In this document: positions 1-7,969 of the stretch, in pieces
Numbering within the stretch: position 1 is the stretch's first letter
Layout of the letters: each line of letters begins with the position of its first letter
Assembly (NCBI GenBank): GCA_020436085.1
Contig: JAGQYM010000009.1
Span: 1-64,000 of the forward strand
Length of the DNA: 64,000 nt
Source: Cyclobacteriaceae bacterium
GTDB taxonomy: Bacteria > Bacteroidota > Bacteroidia > Cytophagales > Cyclobacteriaceae
Direction: 5' to 3'
The notes under the pieces: generated by a model
What the model was told of the DNA's origin: nothing
What the model saw: the letters and a program-made list of their open reading frames with translations, nothing else
The model's database searches: none
Position numbers and translations under genes: made by a program

Positions 1-189
1 TGGAAGATACAATTTAGGTTGCAAAAATAGGCGGTGAATTCGTTTAACTCGATCCCGTTTAAACTTGAGCATTACCATTAATCAATGATGTGAACTGAAT
101 ATCAATCGGAGCAATGATCACAAACCAAACCCGTTACGGCCACGTTAATAATCACAAGAGCACTATGTGCTTGTCTCCGGAGCGTATGT

Positions 190-207
190 GCAGGAACAAC
201 TTCCTGC
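190..207 (+). other. Short perfect inverted repeat upstream of the first gene
   Basis: Seen directly: arms GCAGGAA (190-196) and TTCCTGC (201-207) with the loop CAAC. It lies 58 bp before the start codon at 266 and is not followed by a T-run on either side, so it is not an intrinsic terminator. It could be a leader hairpin or an operator; nothing else supports either. The rest of 1-265 shows no convincing gene. Confidence 0.4.
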
Positions 208-265
208 GAGATGTGATCTTACGTTTTATTATTCAATCATTTTTGAAACAAAAATTTGTGTTGTT

Positions 266-622
266 ATGAAAAAGCTTATGTTATGTGCTGTGATGTTTGT
301 TTTCATCAGTGGCTCCGCCTTTGCACAAGCTCAAAGCCTGTTGTATCCTAAAAGCAAAAGTCTGAAAGTAGATGAAGTGCCAATCATGATATTGAATTCA
401 TTTGAACAGGACTTTGCCAATAGTATAAAGCCGGACGATGGAAGGTGGACTGTTACTTACATTGAGCAGCCAGAAAAAGGAAGAACTTATCAAAGATTTG
501 AGCCTGTGTCATTTTCATTCAGGTCAAAAAAGAAAGGAAGTGACAATATCATTATTACTTATTCACCGGAAGGTGATTTGAAATCAGTAGAGGGTACTAC
601 TGCCCATACGGGTGGCGGTTGA
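266..622 (+). CDS. Small exported protein, possible PepSY-like fold
   Basis: Encodes 118 residues. The reading frame is open from 167, but the ATG at 266 is preferred because it begins a clean signal peptide (MKKLMLCAVMFVFISGSAFA, cleavage after AFA or nearby), whereas the upstream 33 residues look unlike a protein start. The mature part has alternating hydrophobic and charged stretches (VDEVPIMILNSFEQDF; WTVTYIEQ; FSFRSKKKGSDNIIITYSPEGD) that suggest a small alpha/beta domain like the PepSY-like putative periplasmic proteins common in Bacteroidota. This family assignment is inference from pattern only. It ends in a short Gly-rich tail. A strong intrinsic terminator follows 30 bp downstream, so the gene is probably monocistronic. 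Function is unknown. Confidence 0.7.
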   Translation: MKKLMLCAVMFVFISGSAFAQAQSLLYPKSKSLKVDEVPIMILNSFEQDFANSIKPDDGRWTVTYIEQPEKGRTYQRFEPVSFSFRSKKKGSDNIIITYSPEGDLKSVEGTTAHTGGG

Positions 623-651
623 TTGATAGTTTAGGGTTTTCATTAAGGAAC

Positions 652-677
652 AGGGTGGTATTGAGCCACCCTTTTTT
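652..677 (+). terminator. Intrinsic terminator of the first gene
   Basis: AGGGTGG (652-658) pairs with CCACCCT (666-672) around a 7-nt loop and is followed by five more T residues. It stands 30 bp after the stop codon at 622. Confidence 0.85.
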
Positions 678-741
678 AATAATCTCCCAATTCCCAAGTG
701 GAGATACAAATGCGTAGTTTTACACCATTAAAGGTGTTTGA

Positions 742-1287
742 ATGCGTACCTGCTCACTCATTGCCTTCTGGCTTTTACTACTGGTTTCCTGCAAGGAAGT
801 CTCGTTTAAGGAGCCTCAGCCGGCCGGTGTTCCAGCGCTGACTGAAATCCCAGCTAACCTTCAGGGTCACTATCTTTCCTATGACGAAATAACTGGCGAG
901 GAATCTGATACTTTGATTATCGAGTCGTGGGGCTATCACTTCAAGGACAAGGAGGATAAAGATTGGCTGGGAAGTGGCCATCTTAGCGATTCACTCGTGG
1001 TTAAGTTCTATCAAAACTATTATTTCGTCAATTTCAAATCGGGTGACCAATGGGTGCTTCGTTTGATTCGACAAAAATCCTATGGTGGCATTGAGTTTCT
1101 CTCAATCGACATACAGGATGATGCCAAACGCAAAGAAATGCTCCGAAAGATTTCAAGGAAGCTTGAGGTGAAAGAAATCCATCGTGACGAAGATACGTTC
1201 TATCAAATCCGACCCACAGCCGCGCAACTCATGCAGCTGGTAAAAGAAGGGTTCTTTTCAGGACCTGAACTTAGTAAGGTAAAGTAA
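742..1287 (+). CDS. Putative lipoprotein of unknown function
   Basis: Encodes 181 residues. The N-terminus has a short charged start, a hydrophobic stretch and a lipobox (LLLVSC, Cys17), so it is probably lipid-anchored. The mature protein reads like a small beta-rich domain (GHYLSYDEITGEESDTLIIES; YYFVNFKSGDQWVLRLIR) with a helical, charged C-terminus. No family was recognised. Just before the start codon lies a small hairpin, ACACC (722-726) and GGTGT (733-737), and upstream of that a TAGTTTTA (715-722) that is one base off the Bacteroidota -7 box. It is preceded by a terminator and followed by the ATPase gene, which has its own promoter, so it is likely transcribed alone. Confidence 0.75.
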   Translation: MRTCSLIAFWLLLLVSCKEVSFKEPQPAGVPALTEIPANLQGHYLSYDEITGEESDTLIIESWGYHFKDKEDKDWLGSGHLSDSLVVKFYQNYYFVNFKSGDQWVLRLIRQKSYGGIEFLSIDIQDDAKRKEMLRKISRKLEVKEIHRDEDTFYQIRPTAAQLMQLVKEGFFSGPELSKVK

Positions 1288-1296
1288 CAAATTAAA

Positions 1297-1333
1297 CATT
1301 TTGTATAATGCATTTTGTATAATGCATTTTGTA
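1297..1333 (+). repeat. 14-bp tandem repeat, about 2.6 copies, in a promoter
   Basis: The unit CATTTTGTATAATG occurs at 1297-1310 and 1311-1324 without change, and its first nine bases again at 1325-1333. The partial third copy runs into the -7 box of the downstream ATPase gene. Repeat expansion or contraction would move sequence at the -33 region relative to the -7 box. Confidence 0.9.
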
Positions 1334-1339
1334 CCTTTG
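1332..1339 (+). promoter_or_regulatory. -7 promoter box of the AAA ATPase gene
   Basis: TACCTTTG is an exact match to the Bacteroidota -7 consensus TAnnTTTG. It ends only 5 nt before the ATG at 1345, so transcription would begin at or next to the start codon and the mRNA would be leaderless or nearly so. No well-spaced -33 TTTG was seen; the TTTTG copies in the tandem repeat are 14 and 28 bp away. Confidence 0.65.
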
Positions 1340-1344
1340 GTCAT

Positions 1345-2481
1345 ATGGCCAAAGTGACAACACCATTTCCTGTCTCTGGGTATCTCGGCCCCTCTTACTT
1401 CTGTGACCGCCAGGAGGAGACCCAGGAGCTACTTTCAGCCATCAGTGGGGGAAGAAATGTCACGGTATTTTCACTGCGCAGAATGGGCAAAACAGCCCTG
1501 ATCCGGCATTTTTTTCACAAACTATCCAGCGAAAAGGCTTGTCAAACGCTCTACCTTGATATCATGCCCACCGCGGATTTGAAAGGATTCACCAATCAAC
1601 TCGCTACTGCCTTGGTTCAGACCTTCCCCGAAAACACATCGCTTGGTAAAAAGATGTGGCAATGGATCAAAGGTCTGCGTCCACAGGTTTCCTTTGACCC
1701 GTTCAGTGGACTCCCTCAATTGTCTCTTGATATGGTGCGGGCGGAAGAGCAACAGGCAACGATCAGAAGCCTATTCAATTTTCTGGATGAGAGCGGCAAA
1801 AAATCGGTGATTGCCATAGATGAGTTTCAACAAATCACACGCTATCCGGAAACGTCAACAGAAGCCTGGTTGAGATCTGAAATCCAATCACTGAAACATG
1901 TGAATTTCATTTTTTGTGGAAGCCAAAAACATCTGCTGCTTGAAATGTTCAATTCAGCGAAGCGACCCTTCTATGCAAGCACACAAATGTTGCCAATCGG
2001 GGCGATCGATAAAGACGCCTACGCTCGGTTCATTACACATCATTTCAAAAAAGGCGGGATGACAATTGATGCTGCGGAGATTGATTATATCCTTGACTGG
2101 ACCCGTCAACATACGTTTTATGTACAATCGATTTGTAATCGGCTATATCAGTCTGGCTCTAAAAAAATAGTTAAAGACACTATTCAGTCTATCATTGAAA
2201 AAATCTTTAAGGAGAACGAAGCCGTATATTTTACATTTCGTGAACTGCTCACCGGTCCTCAATGGGCTCTACTTAAGGCAATTGCGAAAGAAGGCCGTGT
2301 GTTTGCTCCAACAGCAATGGGATTTATTCAGCAGTATGATCTGGGCTCCCCTGCTACCGTAAAACGATCACTTGAGTCACTTCTCGATAAGGAAATGATT
2401 TTCCGTGAAAACAATAGTGACGGTACCTTTCTTCAGGTCTACGATTTGTTTCTCAGCCGATGGCTGGAGTACAAGCAGTAA
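1345..2481 (+). CDS. AAA-type ATPase of the archaeal ATPase family (COG1672-like)
   Basis: Encodes 378 residues from ATG 1345; a TTG start at 1315 is in frame but lies inside the tandem repeat and overlaps the promoter box, so it is rejected. The P-loop reads SLRRMGKTAL (Gly48, Lys49, Thr50), the RRxGKT style of this family rather than a full GxxxxGK[ST]. Walker B is IAIDEFQQI (Asp159, Glu160), and a sensor-like FIFCGSQ follows. The C-terminal ~100 residues look like a winged-helix domain (LKAIAKEG...TVKRSLESLLDKEMI). Family members are single-gene STAND-like ATPases of mostly unknown role, sometimes with a nuclease or DNA-binding part; no nuclease motif was seen here. It converges on the AsmA-like gene with 5 bp between stop codons. 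Confidence 0.85.
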   Translation: MAKVTTPFPVSGYLGPSYFCDRQEETQELLSAISGGRNVTVFSLRRMGKTALIRHFFHKLSSEKACQTLYLDIMPTADLKGFTNQLATALVQTFPENTSLGKKMWQWIKGLRPQVSFDPFSGLPQLSLDMVRAEEQQATIRSLFNFLDESGKKSVIAIDEFQQITRYPETSTEAWLRSEIQSLKHVNFIFCGSQKHLLLEMFNSAKRPFYASTQMLPIGAIDKDAYARFITHHFKKGGMTIDAAEIDYILDWTRQHTFYVQSICNRLYQSGSKKIVKDTIQSIIEKIFKENEAVYFTFRELLTGPQWALLKAIAKEGRVFAPTAMGFIQQYDLGSPATVKRSLESLLDKEMIFRENNSDGTFLQVYDLFLSRWLEYKQ

Positions 2482-2486
2482 TCAAA

Positions 2487-5400
2487 CTAATTGTTCTTTT
2501 TCTTCTTCAACAAACTGTTGAGTTTATTTTGCAGTTGCTGCGCAGCATCCTTTTTCAGTGAATCAAGAGGAGGCTGAGGCTGAGTTTGGTTTTGCTGCGG
2601 CTGAGTTTGTTGTGCAGAATCCTTTTTTACAGGTGTCTTCAATAAGTTTGAAATTGCCTCCTTGGCATCGCCACCACTGATTACCTCTTTCACCACCTCT
2701 GTGGTCTTTTCTTTCACCACATTGGTGACTGCTTCCTTTACCTGCTGCTTTTGCTCCTGGGCCAGCAGGGTAACTTTAGGGTCATTGTATGTCCCTCCCA
2801 ACGAGATGGGAAGCGTGATTTCCGAAGATGTATTGGTATTGCCTGTAAACTGTCCCAAAGTGGACTGGAGTTGACTTCCCAGCTTGCCTGCGGGTACTTT
2901 CATATTTAGTTTATACGATATACTTCCGTCAAGGCCGGTGCTTCCTGAAATGTTGGTCGCATAGTTTCCAAACTTCACATCAAAAGGTTGTACACTGAAT
3001 CGTCCATTACTGATAGCAGCAGACATCAACACATCGCTAAGTGTTACCTTATCTGTGTCGTTCAACTTCGTAAGCGATGTTACTCCTGATACCAACTTCG
3101 ATTGCGTAAGTGCAGCCTGCGCAACCTTGATCAAACCATCACCATTCACCGTAGCAAGATTAGGCATCATAGTAGGAAGAAGTTCCCCACTAAGTTTAAA
3201 ATCAGTACTAAAATCACCACTTACCAGACCAGCAATAGGAGCATATGTTTTTACAATTGAAAACGAACTCGCTGCCTGTTGAATCGCCAGGTTCTGAATC
3301 TTCAATGTCATATCGTACTTCGGATGATTAATATCCTTGGTATTATATGCACCGCTAAGAAGGAATGACCCTCCCAGCATATTGAACTTAAGCCCATTTA
3401 AATTGGCGATACCATTTTTCACAATCACATCACCCGATGCATTGGTGATAGTGTAATCCATCATCTTCACCGTCTTGATAGAGGAGTGAAGTACGAAGTC
3501 AATATTTTCCGGAACGGGGATTACTCCATACGCTTCCTCCTCAGTAGTTGTAGCAGTCTCTTCAGTATCCGTCATGAATTCATTCAAATCCAAAAGGTTC
3601 GACTGAAAAGACACATCGCCACGTATGGTTTCATTGTTGCCAAACATGTAAGCAATGTAGTTGCTCACAAGTCCGCTTACAGTGAAATCACTCTTTCCGA
3701 TAGTTCCTGAAGTAGTTTTTAGTTCAATCTTTCGAGGATCAAAAACCGCTTCAGACTTTGTGATTGTTACCGCATAAGGCAAATCTGACGCGCTGTATTT
3801 GAAATTTTCCAGAGAAGCGGTGCCGCTGGTTGGTAATTTATCATATCGCTGCGCATCAAGATCAGACATCTTTCCTTTCGTCTGAATATCAGCTTTAACC
3901 TTACCTGCCAATGTCATCCCTTCGATCGGAAAAATTTTGGTCATTTTTTCAAGATCAATCCCTCCATTCGCTTTTACATCCCAGTTGTAGTCATCCAGGT
4001 TTTGAATCGTCATGTTGGCCACAAATTTCTCTCCGTCCATGGTCAATGCGAGATCTTTCACATTAATCAATGTCTCTGCCATTTTGCCACTGGTGTTTTT
4101 CACGGTTGACGTGAAATGTAAGTCTTCGATGGGAAGTGGAAACTCGGCAGACTTTACAAAGCCATCATTGAGCGACATGGCTACATCGATGGCAGGAATT
4201 ACTTTCTTAATGCTATCGTACACACCCTTTGCAGTGGCATCCACGCTGAACGAACCGCGCATGTCAAGTCCTTCCATTGGGAACATCTTATTAAGCTCGG
4301 CTAAATTCAATTTAGCTTTCACATTACCATCCATTTTATAGTTCCGCAGGTTCTCTATTAATAGCCTTGCATCAACGGGATTGTTGCCAAAATTTAGATG
4401 AAGTTTCTTCATGTCGACCACAGTGTTTTCTATTACTCCATCTTTGTTGTCAACCAACAGGTCAAGATTGATATTACTGATCGCGGAAGGGAGATCGGGA
4501 TATTTAAACATACCCTCATTCACTTTCACATCGAGGTTAAAAGCCGGCATCTGGGTTTCTGAAAAGCTACCCTTGACCATTCCGGCAAAGGCCACATTTC
4601 CATTCGTTTCAATACTTCCAAAATCTTTGGTGTAGATACCTGGCACCAGCGACAACAAACTTCTGAATGTACTCTCTTCCGTATTATAGGTGATGTCCAT
4701 ATCATAGCTGCTCTCGTTCATCTTAAACCAGCCATCGAACGCCAGCCCAAAATCATTGAGTCGCGCAGAGTTTTCTTTGAAAGTATATTTCGTGTATTCC
4801 TCACTAATGCCGAGCACCATGTCTGCCTGCAGTCGTTTGTTACTTACATATTCAACGCCATCAAAGACAACGGAAAGAGTGTCCGATTGTGTTTTGGTGC
4901 GCAAGTCAAATGCTGTTTCATTAAAGTCACCACTGCCAGAGTGATTAAGTCCTTTTAGCGAAAGAGCAAAAGGAATCGATTGGTCGTCATACAACACATC
5001 TCCATTTACAATCTCCCAATGATCGATACCAAATGAAAACGCACCTGATCCTTCCTCCTCAACGACCACAGTGTCTGTTGAAGGATAAGTGATGTCCCAG
5101 TTAGCCCTTCCATCCGCCAGCACTTTTACGGTTATTTGCGGCCTCACCAATGTTATTCCCTTAAGCCTTAGTTCATCCCCAAAAAGCAAGTCTCTAAGAT
5201 TTACTTCCACATCCAGGCGCTCAACAACAAACAAGGGAACTGCCTCAAAAGGAGCGCGATTAAAGACGCCTAATTCTTTGATCTCTGCCGTTGCATTGGG
5301 AAAGTTTCTGAATAATGTAAGGTCGAAGTTGTCGGCTTCAAATATCACATCAGCGTTAACTGACTTAGCTATTTCTTTGTCCACTAGTGCTTTGATATCG

Positions 5401-5492
5401 TCCTTAAATATTATCGGGACGAGGATGGCAGCAGCAACAAACAGGACAATAAAACCGCCAAAGACAATAAGTACCCACTTAATAACTTTCAT
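2487..5492 (-). CDS. AsmA-like membrane-anchored envelope protein
   Basis: Encodes 1001 residues. It has one N-terminal membrane helix (about residues 5-30) and then a very long repetitive beta-rich region with the AsmA start pattern (DLTLFRNFPNATAEIKELGV; GITLVRPQITVKV...GRANWDI). The C-terminal third contains the AsmA-type sequence around LSGELLPTMMPNLATVNGDG and ends in a Gln/Pro/Lys-rich tail. AsmA-family proteins are bridge-like periplasmic proteins linked in other bacteria to lipid transport between membranes and outer-membrane assembly; that role here is inferred from the family. The upstream aldehyde dehydrogenase gene is on the same strand with a 134 bp gap. It is longer than E. coli AsmA (about 617 residues) but of the usual size for Bacteroidota members. 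Confidence 0.85.
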   Translation of the reverse strand: MKVIKWVLIVFGGFIVLFVAAAILVPIIFKDDIKALVDKEIAKSVNADVIFEADNFDLTLFRNFPNATAEIKELGVFNRAPFEAVPLFVVERLDVEVNLRDLLFGDELRLKGITLVRPQITVKVLADGRANWDITYPSTDTVVVEEEGSGAFSFGIDHWEIVNGDVLYDDQSIPFALSLKGLNHSGSGDFNETAFDLRTKTQSDTLSVVFDGVEYVSNKRLQADMVLGISEEYTKYTFKENSARLNDFGLAFDGWFKMNESSYDMDITYNTEESTFRSLLSLVPGIYTKDFGSIETNGNVAFAGMVKGSFSETQMPAFNLDVKVNEGMFKYPDLPSAISNINLDLLVDNKDGVIENTVVDMKKLHLNFGNNPVDARLLIENLRNYKMDGNVKAKLNLAELNKMFPMEGLDMRGSFSVDATAKGVYDSIKKVIPAIDVAMSLNDGFVKSAEFPLPIEDLHFTSTVKNTSGKMAETLINVKDLALTMDGEKFVANMTIQNLDDYNWDVKANGGIDLEKMTKIFPIEGMTLAGKVKADIQTKGKMSDLDAQRYDKLPTSGTASLENFKYSASDLPYAVTITKSEAVFDPRKIELKTTSGTIGKSDFTVSGLVSNYIAYMFGNNETIRGDVSFQSNLLDLNEFMTDTEETATTTEEEAYGVIPVPENIDFVLHSSIKTVKMMDYTITNASGDVIVKNGIANLNGLKFNMLGGSFLLSGAYNTKDINHPKYDMTLKIQNLAIQQAASSFSIVKTYAPIAGLVSGDFSTDFKLSGELLPTMMPNLATVNGDGLIKVAQAALTQSKLVSGVTSLTKLNDTDKVTLSDVLMSAAISNGRFSVQPFDVKFGNYATNISGSTGLDGSISYKLNMKVPAGKLGSQLQSTLGQFTGNTNTSSEITLPISLGGTYNDPKVTLLAQEQKQQVKEAVTNVVKEKTTEVVKEVISGGDAKEAISNLLKTPVKKDSAQQTQPQQNQTQPQPPLDSLKKDAAQQLQNKLNSLLKKKKNN

Positions 5493-5626
5493 AACTACAT
5501 CTAGTTAGTTCACGCAGATTAACCCCCGATTTGAAAAGGAAGACAAAATTAGTAAATCTGTTGTTGACCTTGGTCAAGGCAAAAAGCGTGCAGTAATATT
5601 TAACGCAGCAATAACGAGAAACTTGC

Positions 5627-7063
5627 CTAAAACCAGCGGATAATCGGCTCCAGCAAAGTGCGCATACGTTTGGAGAAAGGGGGATGAAAAAGGTAGGCCA
5701 AGGCAAAACCTCTTTTCTGTTTTAAAACCGGCTTTTCATTAGAAAACGCTACAAACCCGTGGTAACCGTGTGATTTTCCGATCCCGCTATTATTTACTCC
5801 GCCAAATGGAAGGTAAGGATGCGTAAATTGGGTGACACAATCATTGATACAAACCGTACCGCTGGAAGTCTGACTCAAAATTGAGTCCTTAAATTTTCTG
5901 CTTGTTGAAAAAATATAAAGCGCCAGCGGTTTTGGCTTGCTATTCACCATTTCAATCACCTCCTCTTGGTCTTTGAAGGTGAGCACTGGTAAAATCGGAC
6001 CGAAAATCTCCTCAGTCATCACCTTTGCATCTAAAGATACTCCCGTCAAAATCACCGGATGGAAAAACCTTGACTGCTGACGTATTTCACCTGAATACTC
6101 AAGTTTTGCTCCACGCTCAATGGCATCTTCGAGCATTTCGCTCAGTCTGCCAAAGTGCTGCTCGTTCACTACACGTCCGTAAGAGTCTGATTCCTCTGTA
6201 ATCGTTTCACCACTCCCGAACATGGTTGTGACCTCTGATTTCAAATAGCCGATAAACTCGTCCTTTTTGTCTTCGTGAATCAACACATAATCTGGCGCAA
6301 TGCATGTTTGCCCGTTGTTAAGAAATTTGCCAAAAGCAATTCTCTTTGCTGCCTCTTTTAAGCGAGCTGAACGATCAATGATTGCGGGTGACTTGCCACC
6401 TAACTCCAACGTGACTGATGTGAGGTGATTAGCCGCAGCGCGCATTACGATTTTACCCACTGAAGGGCTCCCAGTAAAAAAGATATGATCAAACGGAAGC
6501 TCAAGCAGGGCGGCAGCTACATCTTTGTCTCCTTCCACCACGATTACTTCACCATCAAAGACTTCCTTCACCATCTCAGCAATCAATCGTGAAGTATGAG
6601 GTGTTGCTTCTGATGGCTTCAATAAAGCCACGTTGCCAGCAGCAAGGCATGACACCAAGGGCCCAACGCAAAGGTTGAATGGGAAATTCCACGGTGAAAT
6701 AATCAGACACACGCCCTTCGGTTCGTACTGAATCTCAGACCACGTTCCCAGATAGTTTATTGGCGCATCAACGTTGGTCGATTGGCTCCAACGCTCAAGG
6801 TTCTTCAGCGCATGTTTTATTTCCCCTATCACGGGATAAACTTCTGAGATATCAACCTCCACTGCCGGCTTTCTGAAGTCGGCAAATACAGCCTCTTTTA
6901 CGCGTTGCCGATTTGACATTAACCAACGGAGCAACTTTGAGAGCCTCGCCTTGCGAGCCGCCACGGTTTCCTTTTTCAACTCTACACTCTTCCGCTTTAG
7001 CTCTTCAAACTGGCTACCAATGCTGAGCGTTGGGGCGCCTGTTACCTGCGTTTCCGTCATCAT
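5627..7063 (-). CDS. Aldehyde dehydrogenase, class 3 (ALDH3-like)
   Basis: Encodes 478 residues, the normal length for NAD(P)-dependent ALDH3 enzymes, which oxidise fatty or aromatic aldehydes to acids. Seen in sequence: the cofactor-site motif SPWNFPFN (123-130), FTGS (196-199), the general base in LELGGKSP (Glu220), the nucleophile in NNGQTCIAPDY (Cys254), and the C-terminal PFGGVNNSGIGKSHG. The hydrophobic, basic C-terminus (AYLFHPPFSKRMRTLLEPIIRWF) may contact the membrane, as in fatty aldehyde dehydrogenases, which is inference. It is divergent from the transglutaminase-like gene at 7183; the 119 bp between them hold four phased ATGTTA repeats that could regulate either gene. Two ATGs (7063, 7060) are adjacent. 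Confidence 0.93.
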   Translation of the reverse strand: MMTETQVTGAPTLSIGSQFEELKRKSVELKKETVAARKARLSKLLRWLMSNRQRVKEAVFADFRKPAVEVDISEVYPVIGEIKHALKNLERWSQSTNVDAPINYLGTWSEIQYEPKGVCLIISPWNFPFNLCVGPLVSCLAAGNVALLKPSEATPHTSRLIAEMVKEVFDGEVIVVEGDKDVAAALLELPFDHIFFTGSPSVGKIVMRAAANHLTSVTLELGGKSPAIIDRSARLKEAAKRIAFGKFLNNGQTCIAPDYVLIHEDKKDEFIGYLKSEVTTMFGSGETITEESDSYGRVVNEQHFGRLSEMLEDAIERGAKLEYSGEIRQQSRFFHPVILTGVSLDAKVMTEEIFGPILPVLTFKDQEEVIEMVNSKPKPLALYIFSTSRKFKDSILSQTSSGTVCINDCVTQFTHPYLPFGGVNNSGIGKSHGYHGFVAFSNEKPVLKQKRGFALAYLFHPPFSKRMRTLLEPIIRWF

Positions 7064-7098
7064 AATTTCAATCTATCCAATTTTCCGGCCCTTGTCCA

Positions 7099-7146
7099 AT
7101 GTTACCTTAATGTTAAGAGCATTGTTTATATGTTACGTCAATGTTA
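7099..7146 (+). promoter_or_regulatory. Four ATGTTA direct repeats, helically phased, in a divergent promoter
   Basis: ATGTTA occurs at 7099-7104, 7110-7115, 7130-7135 and 7141-7146: two pairs with an 11-bp period inside each pair and 31 bp between pairs, so all four lie on about the same face of the helix. An inverted copy, TAACAT, is at 7166-7171. The flanked 9-mers (for example AATGTTAAG) resemble half-sites of LytTR-type regulators, which bind direct repeats about one turn apart. The bound protein is unknown. Confidence 0.55.
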
Positions 7147-7182
7147 TCTTAGTATTACCTGAGGTTAACATCAGGAGAAAAA

Positions 7183-7968
7183 ATGCGATTCTGGCTAAAT
7201 TTTGCGGTTTTTGCTTCCTCTCTGAACTTGGTTTTCGCCCAAGGTGGAGGGCAATTTGTCAGCTACCTGCAAACTGCCAACGTTAAAAACGAGCAACTTG
7301 CCGAGGAGAAGCTTGGGTCTCTGATTGCCAAACTGGGCGAAAAAGAGAGGAAATCAGATCGCCAATTCCTCAGAAGCGTATTTAACCTCACACATCGCCA
7401 GGTTCTTAAGCAATACGATCAATATGCCACTTTTGGTGAACTGTTTGAGTCCGGCCGATACGACTGCCTGACAGCCACAGCACTGTACAGCGTAGTGCTT
7501 AGCAAACTCGGCTATGCGCATTCAGTAATTGAAACTAACTATCATATCTTCCTACTGATTAACTCAGATGAAGGTCAGATTTTAATGGAGTCAACGGATC
7601 CAATTGGTGGTTTTGAGTACAACCAGGAACGAATAACGAACAGAATTGAGCAATACAAAAAGGACGCTGCAGTGGTACTTGCTAATCAGGCTGCATCTGG
7701 ATACCTATTGTTCAATGAGGTTTCTATGGACGAACTGAAAGGTCTGCTTTATTACAACCAGTGTGTGAAAGCTTTTAACAACCAGCAGTGGATGGAAGCG
7801 ATCAAGAACCTTGATCTTGCCAGTAGGTACTACTACTCGGAGCGAATCCAGGAAATGGAAAATCTTTTGATGAATGTTATCGCCTCCGCTAAACTAGAAA
7901 ATGCAAAAGAATCTGATGAAGTGTCAACCACCAGATTCCAGGTAGCACAGCGTTATCAACAACCTTAG
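7183..7968 (+). CDS. Exported transglutaminase-like protein with helical C-terminus
   Basis: Encodes 261 residues. ATG 7183 has GGAG 8 nt upstream and begins a signal peptide (cleavage after residues 18-20, VFA/Q). The first half carries a pattern of the transglutaminase-like (papain-fold) superfamily: Cys95 in RYDCLTATALYSVVLSKLGY, His121 in NYHIFLLI and Asp139 in ESTDPIGG, in the order and context of a Cys-His-Asp triad. The second half (about 185-250) looks like a TPR-type helical pair (LYYNQCVKAFNNQQWMEAIK). The nearest known shape is the SirB1-like transglutaminase/TPR arrangement, but here exported. Substrate unknown; peptidase, transferase or a non-catalytic role are all possible. Its stop is 1 bp from that of the convergent OmpA gene. 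Confidence 0.75.
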   Translation: MRFWLNFAVFASSLNLVFAQGGGQFVSYLQTANVKNEQLAEEKLGSLIAKLGEKERKSDRQFLRSVFNLTHRQVLKQYDQYATFGELFESGRYDCLTATALYSVVLSKLGYAHSVIETNYHIFLLINSDEGQILMESTDPIGGFEYNQERITNRIEQYKKDAAVVLANQAASGYLLFNEVSMDELKGLLYYNQCVKAFNNQQWMEAIKNLDLASRYYYSERIQEMENLLMNVIASAKLENAKESDEVSTTRFQVAQRYQQP

Positions 7969-7969
7969 A

